From Ramicandelaber brevisporus (lineage: Eukaryota; Kickxellomycota; Ramicandelaberales; Ramicandelaberaceae): 45,149 nt of DNA. A program made the translations under genes and the position numbers. The notes under the pieces were generated by a model, which saw only the letters and a list, made by a program, of their open reading frames with translations, ran no database searches and had not been told where the DNA came from. Shown here one piece after another: positions 1 to 10,900 of this stretch (the stretch's first letter is position 1; each line of letters starts with the position of its first letter). Location: NCBI GenBank assembly GCA_025201865.1, contig MU602711.1, positions 12,800 to 57,948 on the forward strand, given 5' to 3'.

Positions 1-2460
1 CGTCTCAAGCCCGACTGGCAGAGTATTGCTGCGAGCATGGTCAATCTGCAAAGGCACCAAAGATGTGCTAGACTTGCGGCCACCAGCTGCATGAATATAG
101 TTGTGGTAGTGATTAGGTGCTGTAGACGCATGTCTTGGCTCGACGGGTGAAGGTGTAGGCACACTGGGTTTCCGTGACCTTGGTGGCTGTTGCTGTGGAT
201 GCTGCTGTGGATGCTGGTGTTGGTGCTGGTGCTGGTGCTGGTGTTGGTGAGCAACTGGATTGACTATACTGACACGGCGCGATTTGGTGTGTACGTAGCT
301 CGTTGACTTTTCTGGAGTGGTCTTCACCGGTCTGCACACAACTTTACGCCGCCAAACCTTCTTTGCCGCACGCTTGGCACGTGCTGACGCTGTTGAACTG
401 CCAGTGCCCTTACGAGTGAGCTTGTTGCGCAGAAGACGTAATGAGCCCGTGGACGTTGCAGTTCCCATACGCACAAGACCATGAGTGTGAATTTTGGAAC
501 TCATGCGTCGAAGAAGCGGGATGAGACGAGGAGTCTCCGGCTCCAGCGAGATTCCACTGTCGACTGAGGACGCTGTTACCTGGCTGTAGGCTGCACTTAA
601 TGCGGAATCAATACTTTCATTGCTGCTGTTGTTGGCTACTGCGTGATGTTCTTCATCAATGAACTCATTGTCGTCGCTGTCGTTGTCGTATTCTTCTTCT
701 TCTTCCTCTTCAACGTAGACACTGTCAATGCTGAAGTTGCTGCCAACACTAATTGTGCTGTCGGCTGTATAAGTGCGATTGAGACAACCTTTACGGGATG
801 AACCAAACCCAGGAATCGACCGCTTCATAGCCTTTGGTGAAACTGGCGAAGTTGGCACAGCTGGTTGTTGAGACATAGGGCTGGGTTCAGGCTGAATACC
901 CAAATAGGAGTACCACACTCTCTCCACGTTGCCGGTGTTCTCGCAGACCGTATGGTGGCATGGTGCATTCAATATCTCTAACAAGCTACCTTGTCTTAGC
1001 TCGAGCTTGCGTACCCAAATGGGGAAATGTAAATTGTGATTTCCCTTGTAGATTGTATTAGCAAACTGTGTGCGCTGTCCAGGAAACCGGTATAATCCAT
1101 ACAGTCCGCTCAACCCATTCGACACCTTCCTTGTCCGCTGTTGCCGCTGTTGCTGCTGCTGTTGCTGCTGCTGCTGTTGCTGGACTTGAATATGCTGCTG
1201 CAGTTGAGCATCAAGTGAATATTGTGTAGATGCCTCAATGTTAATCATGTGTGATTTGGATACACCTTTGCGATAATGTGGCTGTGTAATACGTGCCTGA
1301 GATACATGAATGTCACGCTTTTGCATCTCGTCAAATGACATCTTCTTCATGTAGCCGTCTGTGAACCGCTTGGCCGACTTGATGTTTGGAAGTTTAAACT
1401 TGGGTGTCCGTGCAGTGGCTTCTGACGGTGGGCTTGGTGGCTTGATTCCCCAGTTGTGGTGATGCTCTTCAATAATCACAAATCGTTGCTGTTGCTGAGG
1501 TGCCAGCCTGGCTGCTGCTGCTGATGTTGTTGTTGTTGATACTGCTGCTGCCGATGCTGCTGCTGCTGAACCGTTGATGCCCATTGAAGAGTATGACGAG
1601 GAGCCCTTGCGGTAATCGACAGTGATTTGGACGCCATCAACAATGATATCAGCATTTTCTGTTTTGTTGAACACTTGGCTGTGGATTAGCTTTGCGAGTT
1701 TGTGGATGCTGTTCACTCTAGCCCTGTGTTCAGCCGATGCGCCGGATAGCTCGTTGTTCATCAGCTTCTCGATAAATCCACTAATCAGCGTCATCTTGTC
1801 GCCTGGATGACTCGTCGATTCCTGCACACCTTGCATCGTTGGGTTAGATGTCGTTGGAGTTGCCAATGGAAGTGAGAGACTGCTGAGGTTCAGAGTAATA
1901 TCCGCTAAGCCACGTCCAAACCCATCGTCGCTGCTATCACTACTGCCACTGTAATTGTTGTAATTACTGCTGCTGGTGCTACTGTAGCCGCCGTGGCTGT
2001 TGTGATTGTTGTGATTGCTGTTGGCCCTGATTTGCTGTTCATATTCGTGATATCGACGGTCCTGTGGGATCAATTGGTACTCACGAGCCAGCTTCTCGGC
2101 GGCAATCATCATGCCAAGAAGCTCCATCACACCCTTCTCAGTCAAAATGCGGTCCTCTGGAACACACACATATCCACCCTTCATAGTTGGCTTGGCGACT
2201 GCGGTCGCAGCCGCAGACGCAGCCGCAGCCGCAGTTGTGGTTGTGGTTGTGGTTGCAGTTGCAGTCGTCCTCTGTGCCAAGCCACTTTCGTCAATAGCAA
2301 CACCACCCTCAAAATCCTTCTCTTCGGCCACCGCTATGGGCAGCTTTGGAGGCTTGTTCAGTGACCTCGTCGCTCTTCCCGCAACAGCAACCACAGGAAC
2401 CGCCGAAACCGCCGAAACCGCCGTGACCTTACCCTTTGCGCTCGTGAGATAGTATGACAT
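1..2460 (-). CDS. Ser/Gln/His-rich uncharacterised protein, C-terminus beyond the left edge
   Basis: Reading from ATG 2460-2458 leftwards, 820 codons stay open to base 1, so the gene continues outside the window. An in-frame stop lies upstream at 2611-2613, which bounds the start. I recognise no catalytic domain. The protein has a Thr/Ala tract near residues 70-95, a somewhat conserved-looking stretch with KKMSFDEMQKRDIHVSQARI around residue 370, a poly-Gln tract near residue 430, a folded-looking segment (FPIWVRKLELRQGSLLEIL, about residue 485), an acidic run EEEEEEYDND, a basic region (KRAAKKVWRRK) and an alternating His-Gln repeat near residue 740. This looks like a largely disordered regulatory or scaffold protein. 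Function unknown. Frame and start are solid; identity is open. Confidence 0.75.
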   Translation of the reverse strand, partial: MSYYLTSAKGKVTAVSAVSAVPVVAVAGRATRSLNKPPKLPIAVAEEKDFEGGVAIDESGLAQRTTATATTTTTTTAAAAASAAATAVAKPTMKGGYVCVPEDRILTEKGVMELLGMMIAAEKLAREYQLIPQDRRYHEYEQQIRANSNHNNHNSHGGYSSTSSSNYNNYSGSSDSSDDGFGRGLADITLNLSSLSLPLATPTTSNPTMQGVQESTSHPGDKMTLISGFIEKLMNNELSGASAEHRARVNSIHKLAKLIHSQVFNKTENADIIVDGVQITVDYRKGSSSYSSMGINGSAAAASAAAVSTTTTSAAAARLAPQQQQRFVIIEEHHHNWGIKPPSPPSEATARTPKFKLPNIKSAKRFTDGYMKKMSFDEMQKRDIHVSQARITQPHYRKGVSKSHMINIEASTQYSLDAQLQQHIQVQQQQQQQQQQQQRQQRTRKVSNGLSGLYGLYRFPGQRTQFANTIYKGNHNLHFPIWVRKLELRQGSLLEILNAPCHHTVCENTGNVERVWYSYLGIQPEPSPMSQQPAVPTSPVSPKAMKRSIPGFGSSRKGCLNRTYTADSTISVGSNFSIDSVYVEEEEEEEYDNDSDDNEFIDEEHHAVANNSSNESIDSALSAAYSQVTASSVDSGISLEPETPRLIPLLRRMSSKIHTHGLVRMGTATSTGSLRLLRNKLTRKGTGSSTASARAKRAAKKVWRRKVVCRPVKTTPEKSTSYVHTKSRRVSIVNPVAHQHQHQHQHQHQHPQQHPQQQPPRSRKPSVPTPSPVEPRHASTAPNHYHNYIHAAGGRKSSTSLVPLQIDHARSNTLPVGLET

Positions 2461-3148
2461 ACTTCTTGTCGGTTGTGGCTTCTTCTTTTTTCGGTGGAGT
2501 GAGGGTGTTTGGTGACAGGAAGAGAAAGAAAGAAAGAAAAACAAGAGCAGGCTTTTGTGAATGGAGAGTTTGCAGGGATAAAAGTGAACAACGGGCGAGG
2601 AAAGAGAGGTTCAGGAACAGACAAAAGTAAGCACGAAAAGTAAAAGTAAAAGTAAAAAAAGGGTTGCGAGCGGAAAGTAGGCGCTTGAGTTCCCAACAAC
2701 CTTAATTTGAGAGCGCAGTGTTGATATGAGTGGGTCGTCGGAGGGAGGAAGGGTGTTCACTCTCCAGCTTGCGAGATTACACATCACACTCACTCACAAT
2801 TTCATTCTCCGCAGTCCAATTGCGCAGTCGCACTTACACACTGCAGTGCAAACTACCAAATCCGGACGGATCACACAGAAATTAAAATAGATTCTTGCTT
2901 TCATGTTTTGCTTGTTTAAAAAATGTTGATGAAGGAAGATAGGTGCAGAAGAGACATAGAGGAATCAGAGAAACGGTGAATCTAAAACAATGAGATACGA
3001 CTAGAGACATTCGTAATTGAGAGGAGATTTACACAGCGCAATAATGATGGATGATAACGATCACACGGCAAAAACACCTGCAAAGCAAAAAGAGAAGAGG
3101 AAAGAGTGTAGGAGCTAAAACGACAGCAAATGGTGGGTCGGGAGGAAT
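2461..3148. promoter_or_regulatory. Intergenic: promoter and leader of the left-edge gene, 3' region of the PQ-loop gene
   Basis: Both flanking genes are on the minus strand, so this stretch holds the 3' untranslated region of the PQ-loop gene (right part) and the promoter and 5' leader of the left-edge gene. It has purine-rich GAAA runs (about 2520-2545) and AGTAAA repeats (about 2627-2657). On the minus strand these are the pyrimidine tracts often found before fungal start codons. I see no supported gene. Confidence 0.5.
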
Positions 3149-4662
3149 TCACAAAGAGGTGGTGGCTTGGGCACTTCCAACGACATAGCACCGTCTTGCC
3201 TGAGGCACTTCCTCGCTGTCAACATTGGTTTGCGACAATTCATCTTCAGACGTGCTCAAATCGTTCACGCTGCTGCTGCTCTGGTCGTCCATATCGTCTT
3301 CCTCATCAATGTCGCCCTCGCCTTCAAGATTGTGGCGATACATAAAGAATTGCGCAAAGATGGTAAAGTCAAACAGCAATGTACCGGCAGCACCAGCAAG
3401 CCACGGCAAGTTGATGCGAACGTACGACCACTCCATCGAGATTAGCAAGATTGACATGCAGAACGTGACGTTGCCCAGCACTGCAAACACAAACATCAGT
3501 GGAGACAGTCCTTCGCAGCTGGACTCGCGATAATTCTTGATGATTTGAGGTAAACGAGATCCAACAAAGAGAGCAGCAGAGATCCAGCCAAAGATTTGAG
3601 GAATCAGACGGTATTCAGTCTCACCGCCACCGCCACCGCTGCTTGTGATGGAAACAAACGAGTTGCCGCCAAGCGGTTCATCCTGAGTAAGGAGGGGGAG
3701 AGCAGCGAGAACGGCAACAGCAACGAGGGCAACAAGGCCGAGCATAATGGCACGAATGCCCTGTGTTTCGGTTGGACGCTCGCCACCGGCACCAACACGG
3801 ACACTGATGGCAGATTCCGCGCGAGAGCTGCGCGACAGATGCGACAGCAGCGACGCATTGCTGAGATTGCGAGAACGGAGTCCACTTCCAGGCGTGGCCA
3901 GCCGAGGTGTTGTTGGAATTGTACCTAAAGCATTGGCAGACCTTGACGGCGGTGGCAAGATTGTCACAGACTGACTGCGAGCACGCGGAATGATAACGGG
4001 CGGCTGAACCACTGTGGAAATGAGTGGGACTCGCTCCGACTCTTGCTCAATGTCGCTGTTATCATCGTCATCATCTTCCTCGGGGATGCCAGTGAAGCGC
4101 GCAGAATCGGGATGGCTTGGATAATGACCGCTCGATGCAGCCAGCAGGCTCGACAGCTTTGCAGGATCAACTACACCGGCGGCTTCGATAGCGGCAGCAG
4201 TGGCCATTTCATCATTATACTTGCGGTAGTACGCAATCTGGAAAAGAAGCAAGCCGTCGGCAACAATGTAGTACGCAGTGACCAAGATGGTCGTAAGCTG
4301 CAGGCCTTGCATGATGGCTCCAACAAGCGAGAAAAAGTCGCCAACAAGCCACAGCAGCAAAAAGTCGACAGAAAGAGACTCACCAGACTTGCGCACGTAG
4401 TTTTCGTACAGCTGTGGGGAGAAGACGACAATCCAGCAGCCCAGCGAAAAGTAGCCGCAGAAGGTGGCTAGCTGTTCGTTGCCAATGGTGCTGGGCAGGA
4501 ACATGGACAGGATTGGAGAAGTTTCATAGTTGCTGCCGTTGCTGCTGGAGGAAGAAAACGACGCCGACGAAGGAGCTGCAGAGATGGCAGCAGCCCGAGC
4601 TACAAGAGCAGTCAACAGGAGAAGAAGGCGTCCATTTCTCGACAGCTGTAGACCATGTGTCT

Positions 4663-4705
<43 letters not shown>

Positions 4706-4759
4706 TTGTTGCTGTTGCTGCGGCTGAAGTTCCCTGCTCGAGATGCGTCGGCAGGTCAT
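3149..4759 (-). CDS. PQ-loop vacuolar/lysosomal amino-acid transporter (Ypq/PQLC2-like)
   Basis: The 536-residue protein has two PQ-loop repeats, with Pro-Gln pairs near residues 115 (FSPQLYENY) and 404 (RLPQIIKNY). Each is followed by hydrophobic helices, as in the seven-helix Ypq1-3/PQLC2 family, which exports basic amino acids from the vacuole or lysosome. A hydrophilic loop of about 150 residues separates the halves. It holds an acidic run and ERVPLI, which fits the [DE]xxxL[LI] sorting signal. The start at 4759 follows a pyrimidine-rich leader with A at -3. The frame is open further upstream to about 5110, but that part looks like untranslated leader. The first 35 residues are mostly Gln, and a hydrophobic, Leu-rich stretch follows at about 45-60, which may be a signal segment. 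The family is clear; the substrate is inferred. Confidence 0.87.
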
Positions 4760-5314
4760 TTGACAAGAAAAAAAATAGAAGAAAAGGATATTGCAGTCAA
4801 AGGGAAAAAGGTTGCGGCTGGAATGAGAGTTTTCGAAGGAACTGCAGAGCAAAGTAATAATGGTGTGTATGTGTGTGTGTGGGGAGAGGAAGGGAGAGAA
4901 GAAGCGCGGAGGGCGAACAGCTGACATTCTTCGACCCCACACACACACTCCCAGACGCAACCGCACATAGGACCTTATATTCCCCTCCGCGCGCCGGGAC
5001 TGACCTGCAAAAACCAACAATAGCCGACACGCAGCCATGCGGGATGAATGGAAGTTTGACAAAGCATATCGATGATAGGCTGATCGAAATCGGACTTCTC
5101 GTGTCCGCAATTGGATATCTCGTTTTCATTCCTCATTCCTCATTCCTTATTCCTCACAGTGTTGATTGCCTATTAGATTGCTCGCTATTGAACAAGCAAA
5201 CGAACGAGTGAACGAACGAACGAACCACATGGTTGCTATTCCATGTTGTGTTGATCTCAACCAACCTGACCGACCAACAAACAATATCGAAACTTTTTTT
5301 TTATTGTTGTGTAG
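4760..5314. promoter_or_regulatory. Divergent promoter between the PQ-loop gene and RRG7
   Basis: 555 bp separate two oppositely directed start codons, so both promoters and leaders must lie here. Visible elements are CA/TG-rich runs near 4865 and 4940, a GAAC-type repeat at about 5199-5225, and a T-tract at 5293-5302 shortly before the RRG7 start. No clear TATA box was found. Open frames across this stretch are low-complexity and not supported as genes. Confidence 0.5.
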
Positions 5315-6106
5315 ATGCAGATCCCGATGCTGCGATCCTCCTTTAGATCGCTCATACAAACACGGCCGAGCTTAACACGTTCTCACAGCAATAGCAGTAA
5401 TAACAGCAGCAATAGCACTAGTAACAATAGCACGGTGGCAATCGGTCGACGATATGAGCGCTTCGTAGCCAAGACGCTCGCTTCTCATCTGGGTATGGCT
5501 TTACAGCCGTGCGGTGGTGCGTATGACCGCGGAGTAGACTTCCGCGGAACATGGGTCTTTCCCTCTTCATCCCACAAGGCTGATATGGCTACCAAAGATG
5601 TTGATACTGTAGATGCGATACAGATTCTTGGTCAATGCAAAAGATACTCGACAGATCGGAGGATTGGGCCAATGCTGATTAGAGAGTGGGAGGCTGCAAT
5701 AAGAGCGGCCAGTGCAACGGTGTTTACTCCAACTGGCCAGTATCCAGAAATGAAGCTAAGAAAGACTCTCGGTATATTTGCGTCAACAACATCCTTGAGC
5801 GAGAGGGCGGTGTTGACAGCAAAGGCATCTCCGATGGCAATGATGATTACTCAAATTAGAGAGTACCACAGAGACATTCGGAGAGAAGATGAAGAAAAAG
5901 GAGAAGAAAAAGAAGAGGTAGCTGGGGTTATAGAGAAACTATGGTGGAACAATGCAGCCACATCGCTATTGCAACACTTGGCAGTGGCTCAACCAACAGC
6001 CAGGTCAAATAGAGACTCGCTGGCAAGTGTTATTGTGTCATTTAAGGGCAAGCCCCTAAATAAATTAATAACTCAAAATAGTGAATTACTATTAAATCAA
6101 CAGTGA
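5315..6106 (+). CDS. RRG7: Rrg7-like mitochondrial protein with a PD-(D/E)XK nuclease fold
   Basis: The 263-residue product begins with an Arg/Ser-rich segment lacking acidic residues (RSSFRSLIQTRPSLTRS), typical of a mitochondrial presequence, followed by an Asn/Ser spacer. Residues 43-110 carry the restriction-endonuclease-like core: a Glu in RRYERFV, the GGAYDRGVDFRG motif with two Asp residues near 71 and 75, and GQCK at 106-109. This arrangement matches the fungal family containing Rrg7, which is required for respiratory growth in yeast; its biochemical role is not settled. A Glu/Lys-rich insertion lies at about residues 190-204. ATG 5315 is the first in-frame start. AATAAA follows the stop at 6121. 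The call rests on motif order, not an alignment. Confidence 0.75.
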   Translation: MQIPMLRSSFRSLIQTRPSLTRSHSNSSNNSSNSTSNNSTVAIGRRYERFVAKTLASHLGMALQPCGGAYDRGVDFRGTWVFPSSSHKADMATKDVDTVDAIQILGQCKRYSTDRRIGPMLIREWEAAIRAASATVFTPTGQYPEMKLRKTLGIFASTTSLSERAVLTAKASPMAMMITQIREYHRDIRREDEEKGEEKEEVAGVIEKLWWNNAATSLLQHLAVAQPTARSNRDSLASVIVSFKGKPLNKLITQNSELLLNQQ

Positions 6107-6120
6107 TAACAAAAGACTCT

Positions 6121-6126
6121 AATAAA
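6121..6126 (+). terminator. Poly(A) signal of RRG7
   Basis: AATAAA lies 15 bases after the RRG7 stop codon, in a very A-rich stretch reaching to about 6180. The convergent NBP2-like gene ends at 6220, so the two 3' untranslated regions probably overlap. Confidence 0.6.
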
Positions 6127-6219
6127 GCATATTAAATGATAAAAATAAAAATAAAAAATAAAGAGATAAAAGATAAAAAAACGATAAATTGTTATAAAAC
6201 AGTTGATATAGCAGAATGG

Positions 6220-7456
6220 TTAGCTAGTAAAGACGACATAATTTTCAGGAAGTAAGCCAACAGAATCGGTGTTTGGAGGGATAGTGCCAACCAGCCAGCC
6301 GGGGCACGCTTTGTACTGGACAAATATCAGAGTACCTTGTTCAAACGATAGCTCATTGTCTGTACTTCCCGTAAAGTCATACATTGCTTGAACATATCCG
6401 CGAACTGAAAAGTCTGGATATGCACTTGCTGCAGGTGAATCTGTTCCGCCGCTGCCAGTGCTGAATCCATCGCCGCTCGCGGTTGACGTTACAGAGACTG
6501 ACGTTGTTGATGATAAGTCATCGCCGGCAGTGCCATCATACGTCGCGCCTGACGAAGACGAAGCAGAGGCTGGATCGTTTCCAACATATCTATCAGCACC
6601 CCAGATGTCATCGTCACCATATGCATCAAATCCATAGCCACCTCTTCCTCCATAGCCAGATGAAGCTGCTGCTGCTGCTGCCATGGCTTCCTCGTGTTGC
6701 TTTTGAACTATAGAGTAATCTCCTTTAAACCGTGGATCGCTCGAATGATATGCAAAGTCCATAATAATAATCGGCGGATACTTGCTTTCATCAAAATCAT
6801 CATTTTGGCCAGAATCGGTCTGTTGCCTAGACAATCGAGAGCTACCGAATACTGATTTACGACCAGGGTTGCCGCTGATACTGTCAATATCAGAATCATC
6901 AGACCAGCTACTGACTGCTTCCATCTGTTTCTCCGTCAAATGTGACTCTGTAAACAAACAAACAAACAAACAAACAAACAAACAAACAAACAAATGCGAA
7001 TACAAGCAATACTATTGTCAGTAAATACCGCGTGTGAATATCCTGATGGAGTCAAATGGGCTGTGCGATGCAGACATTGAATTGATACTTACCATCTAGA
7101 CTAGTCTCGGTGGGTTGAAGGGTACTGACTGTGGCTTCCAAGGGCTGTTCATCGGATTCATTCGTGCTGTTAACTGTAGTCTCGCTCGCCTGAATCAAAG
7201 CATCATCGCTATTGTTACTGTTGTTGTTGATATCTGCTTGCGTTGCTGTTGTCGTCGTTGTTGCTGTTGCTGTCTCTGTTGTCTCTGTTGCTTTTGTGTC
7301 GTTTGTGGTTGTTTCTGTAGCCTCTGCTGACTTGCCAACGTCTTCATCAGGTTTGACATCAGGGACATCGCGTTCAACGGCGTCGACGATCGCTGCAGAC
7401 TGCTCTGGCTGTGTGGAAGAGATGGACGATGCGCTGTTGTCGTCTTCGGTAGTCAT
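6220..7456 (-). CDS. NBP2: SH3 adaptor of the Nbp2/Skb5 family, two exons
   Basis: Exon 1 runs 7456-7093 and exon 2 runs 6947-6220. Joining them across a GTAAGT...ACAG intron keeps the frame (GAT G|AG TCA) and gives 363 residues. The first half is Thr/Gln/Asn-rich and disordered. Exon 2 carries the short conserved segment IIIMDFAYHSSDPRFKG and, at the C-terminus, one SH3 domain with the ALYDF-like AMYDFTG, ELSFEQG, GWLVGTI and LLPENYV motifs. This layout is that of yeast Nbp2 and fission-yeast Skb5, adaptors that bring a phosphatase or PAK kinase to stress MAP-kinase pathways. That pathway role is inferred. The start at 7456 is the first ATG of the exon 1 frame. The frame extended upstream of exon 2 reads only the TTTG repeat of the intron. 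Confidence 0.75.
6948..7092 (-). other. Spliceosomal intron of the NBP2-like gene
   Basis: This is the only intron in the window supported by all signals. The donor is GTAAGT (7092-7087), the acceptor is TTTACAG ending at 6948, and a branch-like ACTGAC has its A at 7018, about 70 bases from the acceptor. Removing 145 bases joins two open frames. A TTTG microsatellite fills most of the space between branch point and acceptor. Confidence 0.85.
6952..6994. repeat. (AAAC)n microsatellite inside the intron
   Basis: About 10.75 uninterrupted AAAC units, read as TTTG on the transcribed strand, sit directly upstream of the 3' splice site. Arrays like this commonly vary in length between individuals. 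Confidence 0.95.
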
Positions 7457-7700
7457 TCTGAAGAGAAAGAGGAGGATACGTATGTCTCTTGCAACTGTGT
7501 AAAAGAAAAGAAAAGAAAAGAAAAAGTAAGGCAGAGGAAAGTGGGTTCTCGAACAGGCAGAAAGAAAGAAAGACAAGGAAGACAAGGAAGAGCGTGCAAA
7601 CGCGTTGTTATTTTTTTTTGATTTTTTTTTCTCTTTGAGCCAGGCGGATTCATCCAAATCTTGATTGTGTACAGTGTTGCAGAAGGGCGTGTGCAGTGAA
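7457..7700. promoter_or_regulatory. Divergent promoter between NBP2-like and MED16
   Basis: 244 bp lie between the two start codons. The stretch contains an AAAAG repeat at 7501-7525 and a T-rich tract at about 7609-7631. Pyrimidine-rich leader is visible for both directions. No TATA box was recognised. Confidence 0.5.
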
Positions 7701-7895
7701 ATGGTGTCGACTACCGAGAGCAGTAGCAACAACAACAGTAGCAGTACTAGTAGCAGCGGTGGTAGTGCTAGTGCTAGTGCTAGCAGCAACAGAACTAGTC
7801 GTGTTCCTTTTCGTGGCGATCTCAACTTGCTTGCTCGTCAGTTCAAAAACATTGCTGGTATTCCTCGGCTCTGGCAGCTTCAGCAGGCGAGACAA

Positions 7896-7943
<48 letters not shown>

Positions 7944-10900
7944 GCAGCCAACAATGGCAGCAGACCAGTGTTATGTCATGCAGTGTGGTCTCGTCAAGGT
8001 GCAATCTTAACTACATTACCACTCGATGCTCTCAGAAAGCGTCTCAAGAATCAAGATGACGGTCAATTTGACTTGCTGAAGTCCCGCAGCATCGATGGGA
8101 AGGTTGCACTGCTGCTGTCATGCTGCACTCTGCCGCCACCGGCTGAGAGCAGTGTTGAGCAGTATCCTTTGCAAATGAACTTTGTTGACGTCCCCAGCGT
8201 CCATCGTCATGTTTATTCTCCATCAACATCTACTCGACATCCATCATTGTCATCGTCATTGTCATCATCAACGTCCTCCTCATCTGGCCTGGCTGAAATT
8301 GGTGTTCCATCCAGCATCGCTTCATCCCAGAATGGTTTTGCATTTGCTGTTGGATACTCTTCTGGAGCAGTTCGCGTGATGACTCAAAGCACAATGATTA
8401 ACGAATGGGGTCCGCCTGAATCTGCAATGCCTCCAGGTGCAGCCGGACTTGATGCCCGTGCAAGAATCTCCATTGATAAACAAATCATCTCGATTCAGTG
8501 GCTCAACAGCTCTCGTCACTACACTCTGCGTGCATTCTCTCAGCCAGAAAACAATGATGCTAATGACAGTGAGATTCGTGAATTGACCCTGGCTGAACGC
8601 ACTGCTCATGGGCCAGGACGTGCGTATTGTCGAGAAATGCTTATTGGGCCACGCAATCCATTTGGGGAGCGCAGCTTTCTGACGATTAATGCAAGCGGGA
8701 TGCTGTGCTTGTTTTATGAGGTTTCTGATGAATGGCGCGTTTCAACAGTTGTGGTGGATTTAAGATGTGGATATCGCACTAGTCCAACTGCTGTATCCAA
8801 AATTACTCATGCTAGTTTTGCATTCCAAAGCGATGGTCGCATATTATTGGCCACCGCTGTTACTGATTGTGAATCAACTCCTGCTCCCGGCCAAGGTCAA
8901 AGCCAACGAGCGAGCCGTAATAATGGAAGTAAAGCCGTAATGTACACTGTGGATATATCGTTTGCTGGAAACGAGGCCACCTTAACTGTCAAAAAGACTG
9001 GTGCAGTGCGCTTGGAATCAACTAGTGAGAGTGAAGATATTCTGCACATTGTCGCCTGTCCAACTCTACCGGCACCTTCCTCACCTTCATCCGTTAATAG
9101 CATGGCAGTTGATGTGGACGAGGATCTGGAAAGCAGTGCCAAGCCCATTGAGCCATCAAAGTGCATTTTGATTTTGGGCAAAGTTGACGAAGCAAATGAT
9201 GCTATGGATGTTGATAATGGCAGTCCTGGTGACAAGTACCGCGCAGTGCTGTTGGCAGCCAATGGTGCGTCTGAAGCATTGGCCATGGATGTTGACAATG
9301 ACGTGGATGATACCATCAATGACGGCTCTGCACTTGTTTTAGACTTTGAACAGGAGTGTGGACTTGGAGACTCGCTTCCGCTCAGCGCACAGTTGTCACC
9401 GTATGATCCACGAATGTTGCACGTTGGCTGCCAGAGTGGACATGTTCGCACAATTGATACTCGCATTCTGCAAGGCATTGCACCATTTGCGTACATTTCA
9501 GATAACCATATTACAGAGCCTCCAGCTGCCACAGTTGCTAATTTGAAAGGGGATGAGCGCTATACACAGTGCGTGATTTCACCCAATGGAGTGTGCGCGC
9601 TCTGGATTACATCCCATGGCCGCTTTGTACCACACAGTATGGTTCCAACCACTCCAAGCAAACCACTCACTGCTGCTGATATTAAGCTTCTGTCGAACGA
9701 TATTGGAGAGAGACTCTGCCTAGCAATCAGTAACGATTCAACATCCACTGTGGACATTATCACATCCGCGTGTTCAACCATGTACCCTCTGGCCAGTTCA
9801 CACATTCCAGGCTGTTTCCCGTCACTGATATTGCGCCGCTTGTTTGCAGATGCTGACCGTACGCATGAATTGGGTGAGTTTCTGGCGATGCATTTGTCTA
9901 GTCAAATGATTCGGCAGCTGTTGGGAACGTCAGCCACAGTGCTGAGAGCAGTTCCATTCCATAATGTTCAACGCAGCAATATCCACATGGTTCTTAACAT
10001 GACATATGTAATTGAGATATTTGTGCAAAGCATGAGTGAGTTATCATCAGTTGATTGGCTATCAATGGCGACTACTGATTCCACTTCAAGTGAGAATGAC
10101 GAGATGCATGATTCACACAGTGTTGATCAACAAATGCAGCAGTTGGTTGAAGGTGCAGCTGTAATGAGCACAATCGAGTCCATCGGAGATGCCACGCCTT
10201 GGCTGCTTGGAATGTTCTCATCAATGCTACGGGACGTGCTAGTCATGTTAAGAACTAGAGTTGTGTCAGGTCTGCGGAACGAAGGAATTGGCCATAGATT
10301 CACCATTGAGCCTGTATTCTTCCAACGAAGTACCAGCAACAATAACTACAAGAGTAGTAGTAGTGGTAGTAGTTATGGCACTGACATTGAGGAGAAGAAT
10401 AGCAGTGAAGCCACTAATGGCCATTTGAATGCAGCTGGCAGCAATGGAAGCATAGTCGACTCATTGACAGCCATGTGTAGTAATATGAATAGTGGTTCTC
10501 GCAGTGATATCTACACTCCACAGCATTCTCGACAATGTACATTTGCCACTGGCATTCGTCCGTGTCGCGGCTCAGCCTTGTTTATGGCACTATTTGTGGA
10601 GGGTCTTCGCACTGCTGTTGCATTTTTACGCGTCATCAAGACTCAGCTCTCGCACATAATCAGCTCCATCGACAGTGTAATGACGCCAAGCAACAGCGAC
10701 TCTGGCTTCTCTGATATCCGCCGACGTCTTGTAGACAGCCACACTCGCATAACTGTTGCGCTGCTAGACTTCCCAGTCAGTATCGAATCACTTGTTGCCT
10801 TCCTGGATGAGCTTTTGGAGTGTCTGGCTGCCAATTCTCAAGCCGACAAAACTCTACAAAACGAACACTTTTTCCTAATGCTGGCCATGTCTGCAGTTCC

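Noticed and set aside
4760-5110. N-terminal extension of the PQ-loop protein by 117 residues
   Set aside because: The frame is open but begins with TTG, reads CA/TG repeats as a His/Thr-rich peptide, and the ATG at 4759 has a good context after a pyrimidine-rich leader.
6948-7005. Alternative start of the SH3 protein reading a CLFV repeat
   Set aside because: It is translation of the intronic TTTG microsatellite; splicing at GTAAGT/ACAG joins a better upstream exon in frame.
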